Source of the DNA: DASPPK01 sp041479575
GTDB taxonomy: Archaea; Thermoproteota; Bathyarchaeia; Bathyarchaeales; Bathycorpusculaceae
DNA length: 8,474 bases
Assembly (NCBI GenBank): GCA_041479575.1
Contig: JBGOYH010000086.1
Location: forward strand, 1-8,474
Reading direction: 5' to 3'
Positions 1 through 5,735 of this stretch are shown piece after piece. The translations under genes and the position numbers were made by a program. The stretch's first letter is position 1; every line of letters begins with the position of its first letter. Under the pieces are notes generated by a model. That model searched no databases and was not told where the DNA came from. It saw only the letters and a list, made by a program, of their open reading frames with translations.

Positions 1-108
1 ATCGAAACTTCATCGACGACGAAGGCTCCGAAGACTGTGCAGGTCGCACCCTATGGGCCTGCGGATACGTAATAAACAGCAAGCTATCAGCCGAGAGGAA
101 ACTTCTAG
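1..108 (+). repeat. Diverged direct repeat of bases 500-607
   Basis: Aligned without gaps at an offset of 499, the two copies differ at 10 of 108 positions (about 91% identical). Six changes are silent third-position changes; the other four give N/S, D/E and K/R. Both copies are therefore under protein-level constraint, as expected of two alleles or paralogs rather than random decay. Similarity ends abruptly at cttctag. Confidence 0.9.
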
Positions 109-227
109 AAAACGACAAATTAAGAAGAGGCATGGAGAAAAAAGCTTACAGGTACAGTCGAAGCTTTATATGGCCAAAGGTCGCCCAAAAATACGCAGAC
201 ATGCTCAAACGAGCGATACACGCTTAA
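1..227 (+). CDS. Chimeric ORF end: glycosidase-like segment joined to a GT4 glycosyltransferase C-terminus (5' partial)
   Basis: The frame beginning at base 3 is open from the window edge to TAA at 225-227. The first ~36 residues (RNFIDDEGSEDCAGR...) match residues 89-123 of the next gene with only three substitutions. After the codons for KLL (about base 107) the similarity stops, and the remaining ~40 residues (LRRGMEKKAYRYSRSFIWP, then KVAQKYADMLKRA) have the look of the C-terminal helices of a GT4 (group 1) glycosyltransferase. A glycosyltransferase upstream of a six-hairpin glycosidase and GH130 makes operon sense. The junction is in frame and falls in the short shared string cttctag. 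What is seen is the duplication and the switch; the GT4 identity is from family recollection. The object may be a real gene fusion or conversion, or an assembly join of two strain variants at a contig edge. Confidence 0.6.
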   Translation, partial: RNFIDDEGSEDCAGRTLWACGYVINSKLSAERKLLENDKLRRGMEKKAYRYSRSFIWPKVAQKYADMLKRAIHA

Positions 228-240
228 GAGGAACGCTCAC

Positions 241-1269
241 GTGAATCTCCCACCCATCAAACTAAACTTCCTTAAAGCAATCACAGACGACACTGGTATC
301 TTTCAGCATTCTAAATTCGGAACACCAAATCGGCTAGAAGGATACACAGCCGACGACAACGCCCGAGCTCTCATAGCCATCACCAAGCACAGCCAAATCA
401 AAGGAAACTCCCAATCGGACAGGTTGATAGACACATACCTAAGTTTCCTTCTGCACATGCAAAGAGCAGACGGCAAAATGCATAACTTCTTAAGTTACGA
501 TCGAAGCTTCATCGACGAAGAAGGCTCCGAAGACTGCGCAGGTCGTACCCTTTGGGCCTGCGGATACGTGATAAACAGCAAGCTATCCGCCGAAAGGAGG
601 CTTCTAGCAAAAGAGATCTTCGACAAAGCCTTTCGATGGGCGTGCTTCTTTAAATCCCCCAGAGCGAAAGCCTTCGCAATACTTGGTCTAAGTCATTACC
701 ACAAGGCCTTCACAGGAGACCAAAACCTAACCCAGAACATAAAGACACTATCAGACAAACTGCTCGAATACTACAAAAACACGCGCTCCAGCGACTGGTG
801 CTGGTTTGAACCTTACCTCACCTACGTCAACGGTAGACTCTCGCAAGCTCTCTTCGAAGCCTACCAAGAAACAAAACAAACCAAATACATTCGAGTCGCG
901 GAGGAATCCCTAAAATTCCTCCTCGAAGTTCAGATATTAAACGACAAATTCGTACCTATAGGCAACAAAGGCTGGTACAAAAAAGGAAAACCACGGTCAA
1001 TGTACGATCAGCAATCCGTGGAAGCATCCTCAATGACGGAAGCAGCAATATCAGCTTACCACGCAACAGGTAATTGCTACTACAAAACAATAGCACGAAC
1101 AATCTTCAACTGGTTTCTCGGTAAAAACACCCAAAACTGTTTTGTCTACAATTCGTCCACAGGCGGCTGCTACGACGGAATAACCGAGAAAGGACTCAAC
1201 CTCAACGAGGGCGCCGAAGCCACCATTTGCTACCTTTCCGCCCGCATGGAACTTCGAAGCACCAAATAG
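241..1269 (+). CDS. Six-hairpin glycosidase-like protein of a GT4/GH130 cluster
   Basis: A 342-residue soluble protein with no signal peptide, so probably cytoplasmic. It starts at GTG 241 with a Shine-Dalgarno-like GAGGA at about 228-232, 13 bases after the upstream stop, indicating co-transcription. Conserved-looking blocks are DDTGIFQHS (16-24), GYTADDNARAL (34-44), EDCAGRTLWACGY (97-109), DWCWFEPYLTY (185-195), DQQSVEASSM (256-265) and GLNLNEGAEATICYL (318-332). The regular helix pairs and aromatic/acidic motifs fit an alpha/alpha-barrel six-hairpin glycosidase. Homologs commonly sit beside GT4 glycosyltransferases and GH130 enzymes, as here. Substrate and mechanism cannot be read from the sequence; a role in processing a mannose-containing glycan is inference. 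Codon use is rich in C-ending codons and the coding strand is poor in T. Confidence 0.72.
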   Translation: MNLPPIKLNFLKAITDDTGIFQHSKFGTPNRLEGYTADDNARALIAITKHSQIKGNSQSDRLIDTYLSFLLHMQRADGKMHNFLSYDRSFIDEEGSEDCAGRTLWACGYVINSKLSAERRLLAKEIFDKAFRWACFFKSPRAKAFAILGLSHYHKAFTGDQNLTQNIKTLSDKLLEYYKNTRSSDWCWFEPYLTYVNGRLSQALFEAYQETKQTKYIRVAEESLKFLLEVQILNDKFVPIGNKGWYKKGKPRSMYDQQSVEASSMTEAAISAYHATGNCYYKTIARTIFNWFLGKNTQNCFVYNSSTGGCYDGITEKGLNLNEGAEATICYLSARMELRSTK

Positions 1270-1332
1270 AACCAGCAAACACCAGATCCGAAACGTTCTT
1301 TCCTTTATTCGCGCGGAAGCTACAAACACGCA

Positions 1333-1343
1333 TTTTTTATGAC
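1333..1343 (+). promoter_or_regulatory. T-rich TATA-like or terminator site before the CBS gene
   Basis: The 136-bp gap between the glycosidase stop and the CBS gene contains TTTTTTATGA. It could be a T-rich archaeal terminator for the upstream genes or a TATA box giving a start near 1363 for CBS-GH130. The gap is larger than the other spacings in this cluster, so a separate promoter is plausible but unproven. Confidence 0.3.
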
Positions 1344-1405
1344 TTCTGAGACAGTTCGCCTTATTAGTCAAGAAAACCAAAGCTAAACACAGAGGCAAAA
1401 CAAAC

Positions 1406-1801
1406 GTGCTAATGGTAAAGCGCATAATGATCGAAGATGTGGTAACCGCGAAGCCCAACATCACAGTCAAAGACGCCGTCAGAACACTGCAAGAAAAACA
1501 CGTGGGCTCAATCGTCATCACGGACAACAACGAAAAATGTATGGGAATCTTCACCGAGCGAGACGCCATAAGAATCATAGCCAGCGACGTCCCACTGGAC
1601 ACCCCCATCGAACAAGTGATGACGACAAATGTCGCCACGATCGGAGAAGAGGCTTCGCTGGAAGAAGCAAGACGACTCATAATCTCACACGGAATCAGAC
1701 ACCTGCCAGTGGTAGACAGCAAAGGAGAACTAGTGGGCCTATTCTCCGTCAGAAAACTCATCGATGAACTCTATGGAATCACCACATCAAAATACTGCTA
1801 G
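1406..1801 (+). CDS. Two-CBS-domain (Bateman module) protein
   Basis: A 131-residue protein made almost wholly of two CBS domains: CBS1 about residues 7-60 (DVVTAKPNITVKDA, GSIVITD, GIFTERD 47-53) and CBS2 about 71-122 (VMTTNVATIGEEAS, IRHLPVVD 97-104, GLFSVRKL 111-118). Paired CBS domains bind adenine nucleotides or SAM and act as cytosolic energy sensors or allosteric modules. GTG 1406 is preferred because AGAGG at 1391-1395 is suitably placed; ATG 1412 is the alternative. The gene ends 12 bp before the GH130 start, so the two are almost certainly co-transcribed. Adenylate control of the glycan enzymes is inference from position. The three CBS-protein residues after KLIDELYG form only a short tail; there is no DNA-binding or enzymatic domain. 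Confidence 0.92.
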   Translation: MLMVKRIMIEDVVTAKPNITVKDAVRTLQEKHVGSIVITDNNEKCMGIFTERDAIRIIASDVPLDTPIEQVMTTNVATIGEEASLEEARRLIISHGIRHLPVVDSKGELVGLFSVRKLIDELYGITTSKYC

Positions 1802-1813
1802 GACACAGAAAAA

Positions 1814-2707
1814 ATGAGACGGTTCCAAGACAATCCAATCCTTCAGCCAATAGCATCAAACCCATGGGAATCCAGAAGAGTATTCAACGCTGCCGCCATC
1901 GGAGTGGGCAAACAAGTTCACATACTGTACCGGGCGATAGGAAACGACGGCATATCCCGCATCGGATACGCCGCCTCCTCTGACGGATACATAATCGACG
2001 AGCGGTCGCCAATCCCCGTTTTTGAACCCAACAACAAAGCTGAAGACTACGGATGCGAGGACCCGAGACTAACCCTCTTCGACAACCAAATAATAATGGC
2101 ATACACAGCTCTAACCGAAATTGACCACGAACAGCTCTACCAAATCTCCCTAACATCCATCTCAGTCGATGATTTCTTGAGCAAACAATGGAAATGGAAC
2201 GAACGACTGCTGCCCTTCAGAGGCGTACGCAACAAAGACGCCGTCATTTTCCCAAAAAAAATCGGAGGCAAATACGTCATGTTCCACCGCTTGGAACCAG
2301 ACATGTGTGTGGCGTACTCCGATGACCTCAAGCGATGGTACGACATCAGAGCCTTGATGAGACCAAGAACGAAAAGCTGGGACTGCTGGAAAATCGGCAC
2401 GGCTGGACCCCCCATCGAACTCAACGAAGGCTGGCTCGTTATCTACCACGGCGTGAGCTTCGAAAAAGTCTATTCACTCGGCGCAACCCTACTGGACAGA
2501 GACAACCCCGAAACCATTCTCTACCGCTCCGAAACACCCATACTAACACCCGTCACCGACTACGAACGCTTCGGCAAAGTACCCAACGTAGTATTCAGCT
2601 GCGGAAACGTACTCATCAACGACGAAGTCTTAGTGTACTACGGAGGCGCCGACAGCGTGATGTGTGTAGCAACATACGAACTAAACGAACTAATGCCCAA
2701 AAAATAA
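1814..2707 (+). CDS. GH130-family glycoside phosphorylase/hydrolase (DUF377 type)
   Basis: A 297-residue, single-domain five-bladed beta-propeller enzyme of glycoside hydrolase family 130, the family of beta-mannoside phosphorylases (related to the GT108 mannosyltransferase/phosphorylases). Family signatures are NPIL near the N-terminus, FNAAAI (24-29), LYRAIG (38-43), GCEDPR (80-85) with Asp83 as the expected catalytic acid, KD (141-142), FHR (157-159), WDCWKIGTAGPP (189-200), YHGV (211-214) and YYGGAD (275-280). Lys193 and His212, 19 residues apart, correspond to positions that phosphorylase members use to bind phosphate and that hydrolytic members lose, so a phosphorylase or transferase role is favoured. 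ATG 1814 follows the CBS stop by 12 bp with AGGA at 1800-1803. No signal peptide, so cytoplasmic. The exact linkage is unknown. Confidence 0.88.
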   Translation: MRRFQDNPILQPIASNPWESRRVFNAAAIGVGKQVHILYRAIGNDGISRIGYAASSDGYIIDERSPIPVFEPNNKAEDYGCEDPRLTLFDNQIIMAYTALTEIDHEQLYQISLTSISVDDFLSKQWKWNERLLPFRGVRNKDAVIFPKKIGGKYVMFHRLEPDMCVAYSDDLKRWYDIRALMRPRTKSWDCWKIGTAGPPIELNEGWLVIYHGVSFEKVYSLGATLLDRDNPETILYRSETPILTPVTDYERFGKVPNVVFSCGNVLINDEVLVYYGGADSVMCVATYELNELMPKK

Positions 2708-2767
2708 AACCCCCAACTAACCAAACGCTCACCCGAATTTTATGACCACCAACAACCAAAGCTGAAA

Positions 2768-2777
2768 AGCGCGCGCT
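2768..2777. repeat. AGCGCGCGCT palindrome, copy 1
   Basis: A perfect 10-bp palindrome in the 179-bp gap between the convergent ends of the GH130 gene and the zinc-ribbon gene. The same word occurs at 3514 and 6582, with a 12-bp form at 3715 and a variant at 4561. Confidence 0.8.
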
Positions 2778-2886
2778 GAAAGATACTCCATTTCTCTCAA
2801 AAAGGCTCGCGCCATATCCTATTGTGTGCCCGGAAAATGCAGAATCTTTCCTCATCTATATTACAGAAATTCAGCACGCCGTCCTT

Positions 2887-3477
2887 CTAGTCTGAGGAGA
2901 TATCTGCTTTAAGAGAGGCCAGACGGTCGCTATTCTCTTCCTCTTCGATTTCTCTTAACGTTGCCTCTATCTGAGCCTTCATTTTCCTTTTTGCGACGCG
3001 TTCGATTGCTTCCTCACGAGTAAGATAACGATTCTGTGTACTTGTTCCAGAAGCACCGTCAAACCATTCTCCACCCAAATCTGACTTCTGCTCTGTTCTC
3101 AGCACAGTTGCATCGGCCTTCTCTCGATTTGTTTGCTCGTGAAACCCGTCCACAACTTTCTCGTCAACAAGCATGCCTTGTTTATCATAAATGGGAGTTA
3201 CTTGAAGTTCAGTCCGTGGGGGCGTCTTGATGTGGAACGAAGTCTCGTGCCTGCATTCTGGGCAGTAGAATCTTATGTTTCCGATTCTTGTGTCATGACG
3301 AAGTCGGAAGTTCTTGCCGCTGCATTGAGGGCAGCCTGAAACGGCGAGACTCGCTATCGAAGGGTTGTTAACGCTTGCCAGTTTCAGGAATCGCGCTTCA
3401 GATGAATGATTTTCATCGAGTTCCTTGAATTCAGTCCACTTGAACTCCCGCGGTCTCCCTCGCCGTTGCGAAACCAC
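2887..3477 (-). CDS. Zinc-ribbon protein with AT-hook-like N-terminus
   Basis: A 196-residue hydrophilic protein. Residues 4-12 (QRRGRPREF) hold the RGRP core of an AT-hook, which inserts into the minor groove of AT-rich DNA. Residues 49-75 form a four-cysteine zinc ribbon: CPQC (49-52) and CPEC (72-75), with FRLRHDTRIGNIRFY between. Residues 153-190 are a charged helix (TREEAIERVAKRKMKAQIEA) likely to be a coiled coil. The architecture points to DNA or RNA binding, perhaps a transcription or chromatin factor, but I do not recognise a named family. GTG 3477 is chosen because it follows an AGGAAGG ribosome site by about 10 bases; an in-frame TGA lies upstream within ~50 bases. It stands alone, convergent with the GH130 gene. 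Confidence 0.75.
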   Translation of the reverse strand: MVSQRRGRPREFKWTEFKELDENHSSEARFLKLASVNNPSIASLAVSGCPQCSGKNFRLRHDTRIGNIRFYCPECRHETSFHIKTPPRTELQVTPIYDKQGMLVDEKVVDGFHEQTNREKADATVLRTEQKSDLGGEWFDGASGTSTQNRYLTREEAIERVAKRKMKAQIEATLREIEEEENSDRLASLKADISSD

Positions 3478-3513
3478 TCTTTCAAACCTTCCTGGAACAT
3501 GTTCTTGTTCTGC

Positions 3514-3523
3514 AGCGCGCGCT
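3514..3523. repeat. AGCGCGCGCT palindrome, copy 2
   Basis: Perfect 10-bp palindrome 37 bp upstream of the zinc-ribbon start codon, in its predicted leader or promoter. This is the only copy lying clearly 5' of a start codon at short range. Confidence 0.8.
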
Positions 3524-3572
3524 CACGTTCACAGTTTGACTTGGATATGTGCGAACGCGTGTGTCAGTCAAG

Positions 3573-3582
3573 CAATATATTG
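3573..3582 (-). promoter_or_regulatory. Possible TATA box for the zinc-ribbon gene
   Basis: CAATATATTG is the best TATA-like match upstream of the minus-strand gene. It lies about 100 bp from the GTG, implying a ~75-nt leader that would include palindrome copy 2. The motif is symmetric, so it could serve either strand. The rest of the 247-bp gap (3478-3724) shows nothing else recognisable. Confidence 0.3.
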
Positions 3583-3714
3583 TGAATATGCTTGATTTGG
3601 TTTGCGGAGACTGCGTGCCTGAAACAGACTACTTTCTCTCCGCCAAGTGAGCGCAATTTCGGTCAAAAATATGATGGGTTTGCATGGCTTTCGGTATTGG
3701 TCCTTGGAGATTAG

Positions 3715-3726
3715 AGCGCGCGCGCT
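3715..3726. repeat. AGCGCGCGCGCT palindrome, copy 3 (12 bp)
   Basis: An extended 12-bp version of the same palindrome that overlaps the stop codon (TAG, 3725-3727) of the minus-strand Pelota-like gene, so it spans the end of the coding sequence. Confidence 0.8.
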
Positions 3727-4456
3727 ATTCCGTCTTTGCAAGACAGACTATTCCGCCGAGCTGCGCAAGGCGTAGACCTGCTGGCGATTCTGCGTCAAAT
3801 ATCCTTGTTTTAACACTTCTGTTTGTGGCAATCTGCATCAGTCTGTGTATCCTATTCCTTTCTCGGCTGTCTGAAAGATACTTGTTAGTAAGCATAAGGT
3901 ATTCAGGCTGGGGTTTGCCAGGCTTCCGCGGACTGAGGATCAGGTCTTCTGCTTCCTCGAGCGAATACAGCACAATTGCGTTCGGACCTGAAGCGTTGAG
4001 TCGTTTTTCCAGCAGTTCAACAAGACCATCCGTTTCCTCCGAAATGCTTTCGCTGATCAGCCGACGGAAAATGTGAGTCCTTGTCAGAGCGGACACTTCT
4101 GAGGGTGTTCCGACGGATCCAGTTGCCTCTGAGAACGTTGCCCTGCTTGGACCTTGAACGAGCCACGTATGATGCCCGCGAATGTGAGCAACGAATTCTT
4201 GGGCGTGATTTGTTCGGGCTGGGGATACAAGGATGATGCTTCTGACGCCTTCTCTCAGCGTGGGTCTCAACGCGTTGACGATTGATTCGTGGAAGTTGTA
4301 CACGGTTTTTGGATCATTCCTGGTTCCGTCAAGCCGGATGGTCTTCTCAGGCTTGACAATGTTGCTGAAGACCTTCCACAAGACCGCTTGCTCGTTTTCT
4401 AATCCTATTACAGTTGCGACGGGATAGCCGCGTCTATGCCCACTTTTCGGCTTCAA
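3725..4456 (-). CDS. Stand-alone Pelota/eRF1-superfamily protein (domains 2 and 3 only)
   Basis: A 243-residue protein whose order of motifs follows domains 2 and 3 of Pelota (Dom34)/eRF1. A domain-2-like part (about 11-110) runs YPVATVIGLENEQAVLW, a helix YNFHESIVNALRPTL and SIILVSPARTNHAQEF, comparable to the 'ilaGPgf.K..F' region. A hinge TGSVGTPSEVSAL (112-124) compares to Pelota SSGGLSGI.EVL. Domain 3 (140-240) has LVELLEKRL, AIVLYSLEEAEDLI (160-173), EYLMLTNKYL and ends TRIFDAESPAGLRLAQLGGI, matching the family's 'S.e.eaGeqL..lGGIaAiLR'. The N-terminal codon- or ribosome-site domain is absent, and no GGQ is present where eRF1 carries it (about 43-58), so peptide release as in eRF1 is unlikely. 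A ribosome-rescue or translation-associated role is inference. The start is TTG 4456; an in-frame TGA lies three codons upstream and AAGGA sits 9 bases before it. Confidence 0.7.
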   Translation of the reverse strand: MKPKSGHRRGYPVATVIGLENEQAVLWKVFSNIVKPEKTIRLDGTRNDPKTVYNFHESIVNALRPTLREGVRSIILVSPARTNHAQEFVAHIRGHHTWLVQGPSRATFSEATGSVGTPSEVSALTRTHIFRRLISESISEETDGLVELLEKRLNASGPNAIVLYSLEEAEDLILSPRKPGKPQPEYLMLTNKYLSDSRERNRIHRLMQIATNRSVKTRIFDAESPAGLRLAQLGGIVCLAKTE

Positions 4457-4560
4457 AGACGTTCATCCTTATTTCTAAAACTGATACGCCGAGATGTAAG
4501 TGTATCTTCTGGAAAAGGTGTTTTCTCATCACAAGTGCATTTTGGCTTAGGTCAAGAAGC

Positions 4561-4570
4561 TTCGCGCGCT
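4561..4570. repeat. TTCGCGCGCT, imperfect copy of the palindrome
   Basis: Eight of ten bases match the AGCGCGCGCT palindrome (the left end is TT instead of AG). It lies 105 bp upstream of the Pelota-like start codon. Confidence 0.45.
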
Positions 4571-4736
4571 ACCTTTTTCGTGTATCCATTAAAGAGTTGG
4601 TTGGCTTGGGAACCAGGGCGTATTTGAGCGTCTACGCGACCGCATGACAAACCCAGCGCTTTCCCCACCCCTTCTTATTCCGTTTCTTAGCACGTACTAG
4701 AGGATTCTTTCAAAAGACAGATAACCAAAGCTTGCG

Positions 4737-4776
4737 TAATATTATTCGTTGATTCTAAGGGAGAAAGGGAGGTGAT
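4737..4776 (+). promoter_or_regulatory. TATA-like element and strong Shine-Dalgarno for the dockerin-like gene
   Basis: TAATATTATT at 4737-4746 is an AT-rich TATA candidate. GGGAGGTGAT at 4767-4776 is a near-perfect complement of the 16S rRNA 3' end and lies 3 bases before ATG 4780. It is the strongest ribosome-binding site in the window and fixes the start. Confidence 0.6.
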
Positions 4777-4779
4777 TCT

Positions 4780-5301
4780 ATGACAACTAAGAAAGATCTA
4801 GTCATTGTTGCTCTGCTTACTTCCTGTTTGACTGCAGTCTTGTTCATGGTTTTGCCTACGAGAAGTGCAAATGATCCGAACTACAATTCTTGGGCAGATA
4901 TAAATGACGATGGAGCCATAGACTCGACAGATTTGGGGATACTTGGCGGGGCATGGGGCGCTTTCGGAGAACCAATAAACAAGACCGCTTTGCTTGAGAA
5001 CAAGACATGGCAATTCGTGACGAATTTTACCCTTTCAGAACAGCAAACCGTGTCGCCCCTATTCTTCATACAAGGCGAGAAATGGCGAATCAAATGGGAA
5101 CCACTTCTGGTACAATCATGCTCCGGCTTCGCAGTATGGAATGAAGACGGATATTGCGTTGACTTTGTTGACATAAGTACGGTTATAATGTATCATCACG
5201 AAGCAAAAGGACTACACTATATTCCTCATGGAATAGGTAACTACTGCGTAGAATGGTTCCCAGGGCCAGCAATCAATTTCACAATAGAATCATATCACTA
5301 G
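4780..5301 (+). CDS. Small secreted or membrane-anchored protein with one dockerin-type calcium loop
   Basis: A 173-residue protein. Residues 1-6 are basic and 7-25 are a hydrophobic segment, serving as signal peptide or membrane anchor, so the rest is extracellular. Residues 40-51 (DINDDGAIDSTD) form a dockerin/EF-hand-like calcium loop with Asp40, Asn42, Asp44, Asp48 and Asp51, followed by the helix LGILGGAWG; only one of the usual two dockerin repeats is present. The remaining ~100 residues (WQFVTNFTLSEQQTVSPLFF to the C-terminal NFTIESYH) look like a small beta-sandwich. Four N-glycosylation sequons (NKT 67 and 74, NFT 82 and 166) suit a surface protein. Dockerin-like single repeats are frequent in exported proteins of Bathyarchaeia and related archaea, where they are not tied to a cellulosome. 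The specific binding partner is unknown. Confidence 0.8.
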   Translation: MTTKKDLVIVALLTSCLTAVLFMVLPTRSANDPNYNSWADINDDGAIDSTDLGILGGAWGAFGEPINKTALLENKTWQFVTNFTLSEQQTVSPLFFIQGEKWRIKWEPLLVQSCSGFAVWNEDGYCVDFVDISTVIMYHHEAKGLHYIPHGIGNYCVEWFPGPAINFTIESYH

Positions 5302-5383
5302 GACACCAGCCAAATTCGCAACCATTCCAACCAAGTACAGTCTTTGCATGAGCAGATTTTGCACTCTTCCATAGTCCAGAAGC

Positions 5384-5542
5384 TTATTCGGATTCGCCCC
5401 AGTGAGCTCCCATTATACCTAGGTCTGTTGAGTCTATCACTTCGCTGTCATCAACGTCTGCACTAGCATTGTAGATCAGGTTGCCTTTGTATGATCTCCA
5501 TGCCCAAACGGGTTCAAGCCCACTTTTTCCTCGGGAGCGCAC
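5384..5542 (-). pseudogene. Relic of a dockerin-repeat protein C-terminus
   Basis: On the minus strand a frame ending in TAA (5384-5386) reads WAWRSYKGNLIYNASADV then DDSEVIDSTDLGIMGAHWGE. This is clearly related to residues 33-61 of the neighbouring plus-strand protein (YNSWADINDDGAIDSTDLGILGGAWG). DSTDLGI is identical, and the calcium-loop acids are mostly kept, although DDSEV replaces DDGAI so the loop glycine is lost. The recognisable part spans about 5384-5510. Upstream the frame runs through repeat R1 and the hairpin to a GTG at 5540-5542 with no signal peptide or other domain, so the gene has lost everything but its last dockerin repeat. Confidence 0.65.
5500..5524 (-). repeat. 25-bp tRNA T-arm-like repeat, copy R1
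   Basis: On the minus strand it begins AGTGGGCTTGAACCC and continues GTTTGGGCAT. It matches copies R2 and R3 at most positions (GAACCCGTTTGGG is identical to R3). It overlaps the upstream end of the dockerin relic and encodes SGLEPVW in that frame. Confidence 0.7.
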
Positions 5543-5547
5543 CCGAG
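5530..5547. other. Inverted repeat CTCGGG-AGCGCA-CCCGAG
   Basis: A perfect GC-rich 6-bp stem with a 6-nt loop. It lies immediately upstream (minus-strand sense) of repeat R1. No T-tract follows on either strand within a few bases except CTTTTT to the left, so a terminator role is only possible for leftward reading. Confidence 0.5.
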
Positions 5548-5735
5548 CCCATCAAATGATACGAAACAAAAACTGACAAAGGGTGAATAGCGTGCTCAAG
5601 GGTTCAAACGTGGGCTTTGACCTAAGCGACCCCACCGCATTATCATGATCTAGACAATTTTCGATCTTTTAAGGAGAATAGACATCACATGCATGAAGGA
5701 TAAGAAACCCAAGAAACAAGCAACATAAGACACAT

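Larger units (their letters stand above)
4457..4779. other. 323-bp divergent intergenic region
   Basis: This gap separates the Pelota-like gene (-) from the dockerin-like gene (+) and should hold both promoters. It contains AAGGATG just before the TTG start on the minus strand, TTCGCGCGCT at 4561-4570 (a variant of the palindrome family), and the TATA-like and ribosome-binding sites of the rightward gene near its end. No convincing RNA gene or additional protein was seen. Confidence 0.5.
5302..5735. other. 434-bp region with a gene relic, a hairpin and a tRNA-like repeat
   Basis: No intact gene was found here. The region holds the inverted dockerin relic (5384-5542), repeat copy R1 (5500-5524), the hairpin at 5530-5547, and AAGGAG at 5671-5676 followed by two tiny reading frames: ATG 5689 (4 codons) and ATG 5693-5728 (MKDKKPKKQAT, 11 codons). 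The 11-codon frame is basic and could be a leader peptide, but there is little to support it. Confidence 0.5.

Noticed and set aside
53..244. 63-codon plus-strand frame beginning MGLRIRNKQQ
   Set aside because: It overlaps the GT4-like tail in another frame. The other frame shows homology with the neighbouring gene and a mostly silent substitution pattern, so it is the coding one.
1051..1761. 236-codon minus-strand frame antisense to the glycosidase and CBS genes
   Set aside because: Serine/cysteine-rich composition typical of an antisense shadow; it overlaps the CBS gene whose two domains are unmistakable.
2335..2745. 136-codon frame overlapping the end of the GH130 gene
   Set aside because: Arginine/threonine-rich shadow of the GH130 gene in a shifted frame, with no domain features.
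3684..4076. Plus-strand frame with a hydrophobic stretch opposite the Pelota-like gene
   Set aside because: The hydrophobic run is produced by the reverse complement of the well-supported minus-strand domain 3; no ribosome-binding site.
5598..5620. Fourth copy of the tRNA-like repeat (GGGTTCAAACGTGGGC)
   Set aside because: Only GGGTTCAA and a displaced GGGC agree with the consensus; the order and spacing differ, so it may be chance.
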